Origin: Eubacteriales Family XIII. Incertae Sedis bacterium
GTDB taxonomy: Bacteria; Bacillota; Clostridia; Peptostreptococcales; Anaerovoracaceae
Reading direction: 5' to 3'
Assembly (NCBI GenBank): GCA_031290715.1
Contig: JAITNA010000002.1
Coordinates: 1 to 22,412, forward strand
Length of the DNA stretch: 22,412 nucleotides
The position numbers and the translations under genes are program-made. Below are positions 1-8,172 of the stretch, piece after piece (positions within the stretch are counted from its first letter, which is position 1; each line of letters opens with the position of its first letter). Under the pieces are notes generated by a model. It had not been told where the DNA came from. It ran no database searches and was given only the letters and a program-made list of their open reading frames with translations.

Positions 1-53
1 TATACTGAATCTCGAGAAAAACTTTGTTTTGCAGTCGGAAAGGATCGATCAAT

Positions 54-629
54 ATGTTTGCAGTTAACCCCATCGCCGTCGTACTCCTTGTGATTGTCGT
101 TATCGTCGTCGCCGTCGTGATTTGGTTCATCGTGACCTACAACGGCTTCGTCAAGCTGCGAAACACGGTCGAGGAGGCTTTTTCGACGATGGACGTCTAT
201 CTGAAGAAGCGCTTCGACCTCATTCCGAACCTCGTCGAAACCGTCAAGGGTTACGCCGCGCACGAATCCGGCACGCTCGAAAAGGTCGTCCGGGCGCGCA
301 GCGCCATCAGCGGCGCCGCCACACCCGCGGAGAAGATCGAGGGCGAGAACCTGCTCGGCGGTGCGCTGAAAAGCGTGTTTGCCCTCGCGGAAAGCTACCC
401 GGCCCTGCGCGCCAACGAGAACTTCCTCGCGCTGCAGTCGCAGCTCGGCTCGATTGAGAACGACATCGCCAACGCCAGAAAGTATTACAACGGCACGGTT
501 CGCCTTTTCAATACGAAAACGGAAACCTTCCCGAGCGCCCTCCTCGCCGCCCTGTTCAACTTCAAACGCATGCCCATGTTCGAGGCCGCGGACGACGCCG
601 AACGCGAAAACGTCCGCGTACAATTTTAA
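54..629 (+). CDS. lemA: LemA family membrane protein
   Basis: The 191-residue product has one N-terminal membrane helix (about residues 5-28, rich in V and I). A helical domain follows with the LemA signature 'YNGFVKLRNTVEEAFSTMDV', then 'KKRFDLIPNLVETVKGYA', and ends in an 'NVRVQF' tail. LemA proteins are small membrane proteins whose long helices face away from the cytoplasm; their biochemical role is not settled. I chose the ATG at 54 because AAAGGA (39-44) lies 9 nt upstream; a TTG at 24 in the same frame has no better site. The stop is 40 bp before the DUF2207 gene on the same strand, a pairing common in Bacillota, so the two are probably one transcript. The window opens with TATACT (1-6), which could be a -10 box, but any -35 would lie outside the window. 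Confidence 0.93.
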   Translation: MFAVNPIAVVLLVIVVIVVAVVIWFIVTYNGFVKLRNTVEEAFSTMDVYLKKRFDLIPNLVETVKGYAAHESGTLEKVVRARSAISGAATPAEKIEGENLLGGALKSVFALAESYPALRANENFLALQSQLGSIENDIANARKYYNGTVRLFNTKTETFPSALLAALFNFKRMPMFEAADDAERENVRVQF

Positions 630-669
630 GGGAATTACAATAACAATAATTAATGAGGAAATGAGAATC

Positions 670-2667
670 ATGACACGACTGTTTTCAAGACTTGCCCTTG
701 TGTTTTTTCTGCCGTTCGCCGTTCTGTGTTTCGCGGCGCCCGTCTTTGCGGACGGCTCCGGCGGATCCTACAGCGCGGACGACGGCCTTGAAACCCCCTC
801 TTATGACATCAATATCATCGTGGACGAGGATAACAGTTTTCGCGTCACGGAGCGGATTACCGTCAACTTTTTAGAATCCTCACACGGCATTTATCGTCAG
901 ATTCCCATCGAAGGGACGGCTTACAGCCTTGTCAACGGGGAAAAAGTCGCACAAGACGCCCGCATCCGAATCACGGACATTACTGTGGAAGATTATTCAT
1001 TCACAACATCTGCGGAAAACGGAAGCGAGGTGATCAAGATCGGCTCCGCGGACAAGCTGCTCACGGGCGAGCATGTCTATACGATACGGTACCGCATACG
1101 TTGGTATGACGACCGCATTCCGGACTACGACAGCATCTACCTCAATTTGATTCCGAAAGAATGGCCGACGGACATCGGATCCTGCTCGGTTTTGCTCTCT
1201 TTCCCGAAGGGCACCGATGTTTCCGGCGCGGAGTTCATCGGCATGGAAAGCGGGCGCACGGTCACGGATATCATGGACGTACAGCCGCTGCAGGGGCCCG
1301 GCGCGGACGGGCGCTATCTGCTCTCCGCGATGTCGAAGCGCACGATCGGCTTCGGCGACGGCTTGACTTTCCGCGTCGTTCTGCCGGAAGGGTATTTTGC
1401 GGGCGAAAAAATGTTCTATACGGAGGAGATCGTCTGCGGGATTGCCATCATCGCCGCGCCCCTCTGCTGCTTCCTGCTCTGGCTCATTTTCGGGCGGGAC
1501 CGCCGCGTCGTCGAAACCGTCGAATTCTACCCGCCGGACGGTCTGACGCCGGCTGAAATCGGGCTGCTTTGGGACGGCAAGCTTCAGAATCGCGATATGA
1601 TTTCGATGTTCATCTACTGGGCGGAAAAAGGCTGTATTGAAATCGAAGAAAGCGGAAAGAAAGATTTCATTCTGCACAAACGCGGCGGCCTCCCGCCGGA
1701 CGAAAAGCCTTTCTCGAAGCAAATGTTCGACAGCATTTTCTCGCACGGGGAGTCGATCCCCCTGCGCGATTTCAACAAGGAAATCAGCTCCGCTTTCTAC
1801 TTCGCAAAAGAGAACCTGCAATGCGATTTCGACAAAGACAGCTTGACGGCGCTCTATGAACGCTCGTCCATCGCCGCGCGGCGCGCCGGGCTGATCCTCG
1901 CGTTCATCCCCATCCTCGCCTTCATCATTTCCCAGATGGCGGACGCGATGGATTTCCTCGCGAAAGCCGTCGTCCTCATCCCCGGGATTCTCTTCTTTAT
2001 CATCATCGCAAGAAGCAGCAGCTCCCGTTCCATCGCGCGGTACAGCGCCGCAAACAAGGGGCGCTATATCGCCCGTATCGTCTTTTCGCCCCTCATATTC
2101 TTCGGCATCGCGGTACTCGTCGCGATCGGAGCTGCCGTCCTCCGCGAACCGCTCACGGCCATTTTTGTAACGGTTTCCACTGTCGGCAGCATCGCACTCG
2201 CCCTGCTCGCGCGCAAAAGAACCCTCTATTATACAAGGGCGCTCGGCAAAATCCGCGGCCTGAACCGCTTCATCAAAACAGCCGAACTCGACCGAATCAA
2301 CATGCTCGCGCAGGAAAATCCCGAGTACTTCTATCACATCCTGCCCTACGCCTGGGTCATGGACCTCACGGATACTTGGGCGGGGAAATTTGAAAAACTC
2401 GGGCTGCGCATTCAGCCGCCCGTTTGGTATAGGGGATACGACAATAACGCCCCCTTTACCTATCTCTATTTCTCAAGCGCCATGGACCGTTATACAAGGT
2501 CCGTCGAGAGCGCCGCGCATCAACCCGCGGCAAAAAGCGGCGGCGGCAGAGGAAGCGGAGAAAGCGGCGGCACCGGGGGATTCTCCGGCGGCGGCTTCGG
2601 CGGATTTTCCGGAGGAGGAGGTTTTTCGGGCGGCGGCATAGGAGGAGGCGGAGGCGGGCGCTGGTAG
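670..2667 (+). CDS. DUF2207 domain membrane protein with Gly-rich C-terminus
   Basis: The 665-residue protein starts with a signal peptide (about residues 1-28, cleavage near 'VFADGS'). An extracytoplasmic beta-rich DUF2207 domain with 'VTERITVNFLESSHGIYRQIP' type sequence follows. A membrane helix lies at about 254-276, a cytoplasmic region holds the family's 'YPPDGLTPAEIGLLWDGK' motif, more helices run at about 407-423, 431-452 and 468-520, and the tail from about residue 620 is almost pure Gly/Ser ending in 'GGGRW'. This order is the usual DUF2207 layout, whose function is unknown. The start is taken as ATG 670, not ATG 661, because GAGGAA (655-660) touches 661 but sits 9 nt from 670. It follows lemA by 40 bp, so co-expression is likely. 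A role in envelope maintenance is only inferred from the family and its partner. Confidence 0.9.
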   Translation: MTRLFSRLALVFFLPFAVLCFAAPVFADGSGGSYSADDGLETPSYDINIIVDEDNSFRVTERITVNFLESSHGIYRQIPIEGTAYSLVNGEKVAQDARIRITDITVEDYSFTTSAENGSEVIKIGSADKLLTGEHVYTIRYRIRWYDDRIPDYDSIYLNLIPKEWPTDIGSCSVLLSFPKGTDVSGAEFIGMESGRTVTDIMDVQPLQGPGADGRYLLSAMSKRTIGFGDGLTFRVVLPEGYFAGEKMFYTEEIVCGIAIIAAPLCCFLLWLIFGRDRRVVETVEFYPPDGLTPAEIGLLWDGKLQNRDMISMFIYWAEKGCIEIEESGKKDFILHKRGGLPPDEKPFSKQMFDSIFSHGESIPLRDFNKEISSAFYFAKENLQCDFDKDSLTALYERSSIAARRAGLILAFIPILAFIISQMADAMDFLAKAVVLIPGILFFIIIARSSSSRSIARYSAANKGRYIARIVFSPLIFFGIAVLVAIGAAVLREPLTAIFVTVSTVGSIALALLARKRTLYYTRALGKIRGLNRFIKTAELDRINMLAQENPEYFYHILPYAWVMDLTDTWAGKFEKLGLRIQPPVWYRGYDNNAPFTYLYFSSAMDRYTRSVESAAHQPAAKSGGGRGSGESGGTGGFSGGGFGGFSGGGGFSGGGIGGGGGGRW

Positions 2668-2690
2668 ACAGGCCGGTCGTTGCAATCTGC

Positions 2691-2696
2691 TATAAT
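2691..2696 (+). promoter_or_regulatory. Candidate -10 box (TATAAT) for the EamA transporter gene
   Basis: A perfect TATAAT ends only 10 nt before the ATG at 2707. The only -35-like sequence is TAGACA (2665-2670), with an over-long 20-bp spacer. If used, the transcript would start about 3-5 nt before the ATG, giving an almost leaderless message. This fits the lack of a Shine-Dalgarno sequence. Confidence 0.35.
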
Positions 2697-2706
2697 CAAA
2701 TTCATT

Positions 2707-3546
2707 ATGCGGACAAAATCCATCATCTATCTCATCTTGGCCGGCCTCTTCTGGAGTATAGGCGGCGTATTCATCAAAACAAGCGGCATCAACCCGTTTG
2801 TGATTTCATCCATTCGGGGCGGCGTGGCCGCCATCGTATTCTTCCTATGGCTGAAAGGCCGCCCGAAATTCACTTTCAGCAGGCCGCAAATCATAGGCGC
2901 CATTGCTTACAGTCTTGTCCTCACCGGCTTCGTCCTCGCCAATTCCCTGACCTCGGCGGCCAACGCCATTCTTTTGCAATACGCCGCGCCCGTCTACGTC
3001 GCCATCATCGGCTTTTTCGTCTTGCATGAAAAACTGCATTGGTACGACTTCATCGCCATCGTGGGTGTTATCGGCGGCATGCGGATACTTATGGGCAACC
3101 GCTTCCAAGGAAATTCCCTCGCGGGTGACCTCATAGCCTTTGGCTCAGGCATCTTCTACGCAATCTTCATCATCGCCCTGCGCAAACAAAAATACGCATC
3201 TTCTTACGAAACCGTCCTACTCGGTAACATCTTCACTTTCTTGATCGGATTTCCGTTCTTCTTCTTGCATCCGCCGGCATTAGCCGGCTTGCCGCCCATC
3301 CTCTTCCTCGGCGTTATCCAAATCGCCCTCCCCTATCTGCTGTTCACCGCCGCGTCCAAACACGCAAAGGCTATCGATATGTCCATCTTCCCTGTCATAG
3401 AACCTCTTATGAACCCAGTCTGGGTCTTTCTCGTAACAGGCGAAAATCCCGGCATTCGCGCCGTCGCAGGAGGCGCCATCCTGCTTGCCGTAGTAGCATT
3501 CAAATCCATCGTAGAATTACGAAAACCTTCCAATCAGCATCGGTGA
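2707..3546 (+). CDS. EamA/DMT-superfamily transporter
   Basis: The 279-residue, highly hydrophobic product has about ten membrane helices arranged as two EamA repeats. The first starts at 'LAGLFWSIGGVFIKTSG' and the second at 'AGDLIAFGSGIFYAIFIIALRK', with the characteristic 'ISSIRGGVAAIVFF' and 'EPLMNPVWVFLVTGE' segments. This identifies a drug/metabolite-transporter superfamily member, probably exporting a small metabolite; the substrate cannot be read from the sequence. I place the start at ATG 2707. A TTG at 2680 extends the frame by nine residues, but TTG 2680 would place TATAAT inside the coding region. No Shine-Dalgarno is visible before 2707. It lies 39 bp after the DUF2207 gene and converges on the kinase gene, with no clear terminator in the 52 bp between them (3547-3598). 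Confidence 0.88.
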   Translation: MRTKSIIYLILAGLFWSIGGVFIKTSGINPFVISSIRGGVAAIVFFLWLKGRPKFTFSRPQIIGAIAYSLVLTGFVLANSLTSAANAILLQYAAPVYVAIIGFFVLHEKLHWYDFIAIVGVIGGMRILMGNRFQGNSLAGDLIAFGSGIFYAIFIIALRKQKYASSYETVLLGNIFTFLIGFPFFFLHPPALAGLPPILFLGVIQIALPYLLFTAASKHAKAIDMSIFPVIEPLMNPVWVFLVTGENPGIRAVAGGAILLAVVAFKSIVELRKPSNQHR

Positions 3547-3598
3547 AATAATGCAAATAAGTCTTTCCGTAATTCACTTTGAAGTTGAGCCGAAATTG

Positions 3599-6181
3599 TC
3601 ATTTGAAATATTTTCTCATGGTGCTTAGTATGGTGTAGATTTCAAAGGGTTTGGCGATGTGGCCGTCCATGCCTATGGATAGGTAGCGCTCGATATCGTC
3701 TTTGAAAACGTTGGCTGTCATCGCGATGATCGGGACGGTTTTTGCCCCCGGCAGGCCGGAGCCGCGAATCTGAATCGTCGCGTCGAAGCCGTCCATTACG
3801 GGCATTTGAATGTCCATGAAAATCAAATCATAGCGCGCGGGGTTCGCGAAGAACAGGTCCACCGCTTCGCTCCCGTTCGCCGCGCATTCGACACGGACGC
3901 CGGAACATTCGAGCAGCGTCAGTACGATTTCGCGGTTGATTTCGATGTCCTCGGCGAGCAGCAGTACCTTGCCCTGAAACTCGCCGGGCTGCACGGCTTT
4001 TTCGGCGTCCGTCAGGGGGGCGGTTTCCGGCGGCAGTTCCGCGCGCGCCGCCCGGATCGTGAAGCTGAACACGGAGCCTTGGCCGGGCCGCGAATCGACC
4101 CGGATCGTGCCGCCCATGAGCTCCACGATCTGTTTGGAGAGCGCAAGGCCGAGCCCTGTCCCGCCGTATTTTCGCGCCGTGCTGCTTTCGGCCTGCTGAA
4201 AGGACTGAAACAGTTTGGGAAGCTGATCTTCCGTAATGCCTATGCCGTTGTCGGCAATCTCGAAAAGGATGGTAACGTGTTCATCCGTTTCCGCGGCCGG
4301 CGTAACCGTCAGAGAAATACGCCCGCCCTCCGGTGTGAATTTGACAGCATTGCCGATGAGGTTTGTGAGGACCTGCGCAAGACGCAAATCGTCGCCGAAA
4401 AGCGCTTCCGCCACATCGTCGGAAACAGACACGGCAAGCTCCTGATTTTTTTCGTCCGCTTTGAATTTCATTACATCTTTCACGTGTTCGACGATCTTTC
4501 TCGGACGGTATACGACTTCGGTGAGTTCGAGCTTGCCGGCTTCAATCTTGGACATGTCGAGTACATCGTTGATCAGGCCGAGCAGATGGGTCGAGGCCTC
4601 TTTGATCTTCAGAAAAGCGTAATTTTTGCGCTCGATATTCGGCGCCTGTTCGCCGACGGCGGTCATCCCGATGACCGCGTTCAGCGGTGTCCTGATCTCG
4701 TGGCTCATGTTGGAGAGAAATTCGCTCTTTGCCCGCGAAGCGCCCTCCGCGATCAGGACATGCTCTTCGAGCGCCTTTGTCCGCTGCCGCACGGTTTCCT
4801 CAAGGACCTCGTTCACTTCCTCCGTGAGATGGTAGCCCTGCGCGTACTTTCGGGCTAAGATGAACGCCATGCCGATCGTCATGATGAAAAAGCTGTACCG
4901 CGTGAGCACGATGCCCGTATGCGCGTAGCGCGCGTCGAGGATGTCCAAAATCGACGTGACCGCGACAAAAATCATCATGAGGAAAATGTTGCCGAGCGGA
5001 AGCTTGCGCAGACCCGCGAAAAATTCACGGGGAAATGTGGTCGCTTCCCCGGATTCCCGGGCGGCGGCCGCCTGTTTTCGGACTTGTATCACGAACGTAA
5101 TCAGCACATCGTAGACGACGACATAAACCATGAAAGCCGCCCCGATGATTTGCCATATCGTGAGCAAATCATTGGCAAACCAGACGGTGGACAGGCTCTG
5201 CAAGGCGATGAACACGGCGCAGACGACGCCGTATAGGGCCGTGGGGAGTTTCAGCCTGCCGAAATTGAGCATTTCGAGGAACACGGGCGCAAACAAAGCC
5301 ACCAAATAAAGCGAAGCGAATTCGATCCGCTGCGTGACCGCGGTATTATCGGAAAAGATGTAGATGGCCGAGCTTCGCGAGAAAAAGTAAATCGCGACGA
5401 GGACGGAAAAGATGCCGAAAAAGAAATTGTAATTGTCGGATTTGCGCAGGAAATAAAGCAGCATATGATAGATGCCGAGCACGATGTACACCGTGCAGAA
5501 AGCGATTGTCAGCATATTGTTTTCCTGCGCGGAAATGTTCTTGAAACTGCCGATATAATAAGGGGACGAGTAATACAGGCCGGTGGTGTTGGAATCCTCC
5601 GCCCCGATCACATGAATGACAAGATAGTTCTCCCCCTCGTTCAGGATGTTTCTGTAAAACGGGAAGTTGACGCCGCGCTGCGCCCTGTGCGAGGTGATCC
5701 GCCCCTCCGCATCCAAATGGAGGTTTTTCGTGACGCCCTCTCCGTTGATGTAGACCTCCCAGTTGTCGCCGATTCCGGCGAAATACATGCCGGGCACGAC
5801 CGGATTGTTCGCGTCGAACAAAAACGCGATGGCTTCCCGGCTGAGCGTGAAAGGGATCAGTATGGTAAAGTCCTGCGTTTTCCGCTCCTTGAGCGAGAGA
5901 AAATCGGGGTCCGCGCTGCCCGCGCCGCCGTCTATTTTCGGCATGATAATATCGCTTTTGTGCCCGGCCGGAAAGACAAAGGTCCAATCCGTGATTTCGG
6001 GGTCTTTGATCGAAGCGTACGCCGGTTCAAATCCGCTCTTGACGTAGGCGGGCGAGGCCATCAGATCGGTGTAGAGCGGATCGTCGGTTCGGGAGGAAGC
6101 GGCGCCGATGCTGATGAAAAACAAAACGGCGACAAAAACCATTACGATCAGCGTCGTCCAAACGGCTATTGTTTTCAGCAT
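3599..6181 (-). CDS. 7TMR-DISM hybrid sensor histidine kinase with C-terminal receiver domain
   Basis: The 860-residue protein has an N-terminal anchor (about 5-26). An extracytoplasmic domain to about residue 220 includes 'NWEVYINGEGV' and 'NEGENYLVIHVIG', of the jelly-roll type found in 7TMR-DISM receptors. Seven membrane helices span about 223-435, followed by a coiled coil of about 440-485. HisKA has 'SHEIRTPLN' (phosphoacceptor H494). HATPase_c has 'NLIGNAVKFT', 'DNGIGI' and 'GTGLGL'. The receiver domain (about 740-857) has 'MDIQMPVMDG' (acceptor D790) and the conserved K in 'HIAKPF'. All catalytic motifs are intact. It should autophosphorylate on H494 and pass phosphate to D790. No DNA-binding regulator or phosphotransfer gene is nearby. 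ATG 6181 has GGGAGA 6 nt upstream. The gene lies 33 bp downstream of the sugar-binding lipoprotein gene, so that protein may present the ligand. Confidence 0.93.
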   Translation of the reverse strand: MLKTIAVWTTLIVMVFVAVLFFISIGAASSRTDDPLYTDLMASPAYVKSGFEPAYASIKDPEITDWTFVFPAGHKSDIIMPKIDGGAGSADPDFLSLKERKTQDFTILIPFTLSREAIAFLFDANNPVVPGMYFAGIGDNWEVYINGEGVTKNLHLDAEGRITSHRAQRGVNFPFYRNILNEGENYLVIHVIGAEDSNTTGLYYSSPYYIGSFKNISAQENNMLTIAFCTVYIVLGIYHMLLYFLRKSDNYNFFFGIFSVLVAIYFFSRSSAIYIFSDNTAVTQRIEFASLYLVALFAPVFLEMLNFGRLKLPTALYGVVCAVFIALQSLSTVWFANDLLTIWQIIGAAFMVYVVVYDVLITFVIQVRKQAAAARESGEATTFPREFFAGLRKLPLGNIFLMMIFVAVTSILDILDARYAHTGIVLTRYSFFIMTIGMAFILARKYAQGYHLTEEVNEVLEETVRQRTKALEEHVLIAEGASRAKSEFLSNMSHEIRTPLNAVIGMTAVGEQAPNIERKNYAFLKIKEASTHLLGLINDVLDMSKIEAGKLELTEVVYRPRKIVEHVKDVMKFKADEKNQELAVSVSDDVAEALFGDDLRLAQVLTNLIGNAVKFTPEGGRISLTVTPAAETDEHVTILFEIADNGIGITEDQLPKLFQSFQQAESSTARKYGGTGLGLALSKQIVELMGGTIRVDSRPGQGSVFSFTIRAARAELPPETAPLTDAEKAVQPGEFQGKVLLLAEDIEINREIVLTLLECSGVRVECAANGSEAVDLFFANPARYDLIFMDIQMPVMDGFDATIQIRGSGLPGAKTVPIIAMTANVFKDDIERYLSIGMDGHIAKPFEIYTILSTMRKYFK

Positions 6182-6214
6182 GGCATATCTCCCAATCTCA
6201 TGGCGGCCTGGAAA

Positions 6215-7216
6215 TCAATAATCCCGCGCGTCGATATCCGCTTGCGTGATCGTGGCCGCGTCAAAAGATATTTCGTCCACGTAGTTGAGCTTTTGCGGCG
6301 TCCGGCCGGCCTGAAGCTGCGTGATGATCTCCGCGACGCGCGGCCCGTGCAGCGGATTGCACTCGACATTGTAATGGATCAAGCCCGCGAGCGTGTCGTC
6401 AAGCCCCGCGTGCGTGGCGTCAAACGAGATAATCGTGATCCCGCCGTCCGCGCCGAAGCTCTTGCCTGCCGCCCGGAGCGCGTCTATCGCGCCGAACGCC
6501 ATGTTGTCGTTTTCGCAGTACAGGACGTCGAAGCCGCTGTTTTCTTTGAGAAAGCGCTCCATCACTTCCTTGCCGTTGACCTCTGTGAAATCCCCGCTGT
6601 CCCGGAGGACGAGTTCCCAGCCCGCGTTTTTCGCCAAGGCGGCGTCGAGTCCGTCGGTGCGGCCGATTTGCGCGGACGCGCCAAGCGTGCCTTGCATATG
6701 CGCGATTTTCAGGTCCGGGCCGAGCGTTTCCTCCATCCATGCCGCGGCGGCGTCGCCCTCGCTTCGGAAATCGGAGCCGACCCAACAGGCGTAAAGCGTG
6801 TCGTCCGATACGTCGATCATGCGGTCCGCAATAATGATGGGAATGCCCGCGTCCCTCACTTCGGCCAGAACTTCGTCCCACCCTGTTTCGACCAAGGGCG
6901 CAATGACGATATAGTCGACCCGCGCCTTGACAAACCCGCGCAGCGCTTCGATCTGGTTTTCCTGCTTCTGCTGCGCGTCCTTGAAGATCAATTTGTAGCC
7001 GTTCTCCTCCGTAAAGGTTTCTTTCATGGATTTTGTGTTGGCCATGCGCCAATCCGACTCGGCGCCCACCTGCGAAAACCCGACGGTAATCAGGCCCTCG
7101 TCGCCGTCCGGGGTATCCCCGCTTTGGGAATCGCCCGCGGGCGCGTTTTTTTGGCAAGCCGTAAAGACGATTAAAAACACCGATAGGAGCAATAATAGGG
7201 CAAGAATTTTTTTCAT
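6215..7216 (-). CDS. YtfQ-like sugar-binding lipoprotein (periplasmic-binding-protein family)
   Basis: The 333-residue product has a lipoprotein signal (M-K-K then a hydrophobic run) ending in 'VFTAC' with the lipidated Cys at residue 21. A mature type I periplasmic-binding fold follows: 'ITVGFSQVGAESDWR', 'QQKQENQIEALRGFV', 'VDYIVIAPLVETGW', 'GIPIIIADRMIDV', 'GDFTEVNGKEVMERFL' and 'CENDNMAFGAIDAL'. These match, in order, the E. coli galactofuranose-binding protein YtfQ as I remember it, so the ligand is probably a furanose or related sugar. ATG 7216 has GAGG 7 nt upstream. It leads an operon with the hybrid kinase 33 bp downstream. No ABC ATPase or permease gene is in the window, so sensing rather than uptake is the likelier role. 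A 16-codon reading frame upstream ends in an ATGA overlap with this start. Confidence 0.9.
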   Translation of the reverse strand: MKKILALLLLLSVFLIVFTACQKNAPAGDSQSGDTPDGDEGLITVGFSQVGAESDWRMANTKSMKETFTEENGYKLIFKDAQQKQENQIEALRGFVKARVDYIVIAPLVETGWDEVLAEVRDAGIPIIIADRMIDVSDDTLYACWVGSDFRSEGDAAAAWMEETLGPDLKIAHMQGTLGASAQIGRTDGLDAALAKNAGWELVLRDSGDFTEVNGKEVMERFLKENSGFDVLYCENDNMAFGAIDALRAAGKSFGADGGITIISFDATHAGLDDTLAGLIHYNVECNPLHGPRVAEIITQLQAGRTPQKLNYVDEISFDAATITQADIDARDY

Positions 7217-7273
7217 TGTCGCGCCTCATTTTCTTTTGCGGTACCCGCACTTGAACGATGCATGTTCCTCTCT

Positions 7274-7301
7274 ATTATATCATATCGCTGTTAAGTAGCA
7301 A
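7274..7301 (-). promoter_or_regulatory. Sigma-A type promoter of the sugar-binding protein/kinase operon
   Basis: On the minus strand, TTGCTA (7301-7296) and a perfect TATAAT (7279-7274) are separated by 16 bp. The predicted start of transcription is near 7267. It points into the sugar-binding lipoprotein gene and lies back to back with the rightward promoter of the neighbouring operon. Confidence 0.65.
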
Positions 7302-7334
7302 TTTAATATACTTTATTACCCCGGCGCAATAGTG

Positions 7335-7343
7335 TGGTATGAT
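7335..7343 (+). promoter_or_regulatory. Extended -10 promoter for the 7402-9876 operon
   Basis: TGG followed by TATGAT gives an extended -10 element about 60 nt before the ATG at 7402. The -35 region (TTACCC, 16-bp spacing) is weak, as is usual for extended -10 promoters. The assignment rests on position and consensus match only. Confidence 0.4.
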
Positions 7344-7401
7344 TGTCATAGGAAAGAAACTTGCGGATGGTGTGACGGCGGGACAGCGAGGGACGGCGGG
7401 A

Positions 7402-8133
7402 ATGAAAAAAAGCTTGATTGTTTTCAATGTGATTTGCGTCGCTTGGGCAGCGCTTTTTCTGCTGTTCTATGACCGGCAGAACCTCATCGTGGACTACGGC
7501 CTTCGGGCGGCGGCCGCGATCACGCGCGCGAACATCCTGATCCCGGCGGCGGCGCTGATTATTTGCGACGTATTGTACGCCGTCCGGGCCGGGCGAAGGA
7601 AACAGAAATCGGCGCCCCGCCCTGTGCCGGAGGAACGCGTGTCCGAAAGCGGCGAGGGGAAATACGACCCGCCGCGTATCCGAAAAGACCTTGATATCCT
7701 GCTCCGAAAAGACCCGGCGCTCGGGCCGTACCTCGGAAAATGCCTGACCCAAATGGACAGCATCGACCTCAAACAGGAACAGCTGGCGACGGTGCGCGCG
7801 CGGAACGACAACCTCGTCCTCGATGAAGTGGAAGCGGCGATAGACGAAGCGGAAACAAGCCTGTGCCGCAATCTGTCGCGGGTCGTCGACCGCATGGTAT
7901 TATTGCAGAGCCTGGAAAAGCGCGACGCGGCGGTCATCGGCGAGAACACCGGCCATATCGAAGCCGCCATCCGGCAAAACGACGAAATCCTGTCCCACTG
8001 CGACGCGCTTCTGACGGAATGCGCGGGCTATCTCGACGACAGGAACGCCGGGACGGGGATGGAAGAAATGAAATTGGAAGCAATGACCGAATCCATCGCG
8101 GCCCTGCGCGCGCTCGGCGTTCGCAAGGCGTGA
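7402..8133 (+). CDS. Uncharacterised membrane protein with helical cytoplasmic domain
   Basis: I do not recognise the family. The 243-residue product opens with two hydrophobic segments (about residues 3-23, 'LIVFNVICVAWAALFLLFY', and about 33-55, 'AAAAITRANILIPAAALII'). A short basic, Pro-rich linker follows, then a long charged region predicted to be mainly alpha-helical, with repeated heptad-like Leu/Ile spacing ('DLDILLRKDPALGPYLGKCL' through 'TESIAALRALG'). The start is ATG 7402, preceded by GAGGGA at a spacing of about 8; an in-frame ATG at 7339 lies inside the predicted promoter. It ends 39 bp before the VWA lipoprotein gene on the same strand. The likely relation is a membrane-anchored partner of that surface lipoprotein, inferred from operon position alone. 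Confidence 0.8.
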   Translation: MKKSLIVFNVICVAWAALFLLFYDRQNLIVDYGLRAAAAITRANILIPAAALIICDVLYAVRAGRRKQKSAPRPVPEERVSESGEGKYDPPRIRKDLDILLRKDPALGPYLGKCLTQMDSIDLKQEQLATVRARNDNLVLDEVEAAIDEAETSLCRNLSRVVDRMVLLQSLEKRDAAVIGENTGHIEAAIRQNDEILSHCDALLTECAGYLDDRNAGTGMEEMKLEAMTESIAALRALGVRKA

Positions 8134-8172
8134 GGGAACACGGAAGGAAACAGGCCGGACAGGAGAAACATT

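Noticed and set aside
997..2337. 446-codon open frame antisense to the DUF2207 gene
   Set aside because: It is a by-product of GC-rich codon use on the other strand; its product is rich in Arg, Asp and Glu with no recognisable motif, and the plus-strand gene is well supported.
3547..3598. Terminator between the convergent EamA and kinase genes
   Set aside because: No GC-rich or otherwise stable inverted repeat followed by a T run is visible on either strand.
5465..7174. 569-codon plus-strand frame across the kinase and sugar-binding protein genes
   Set aside because: It spans two clear minus-strand genes and their junction, has low-complexity Arg/Asp/Val-rich sequence and no ribosome binding site.
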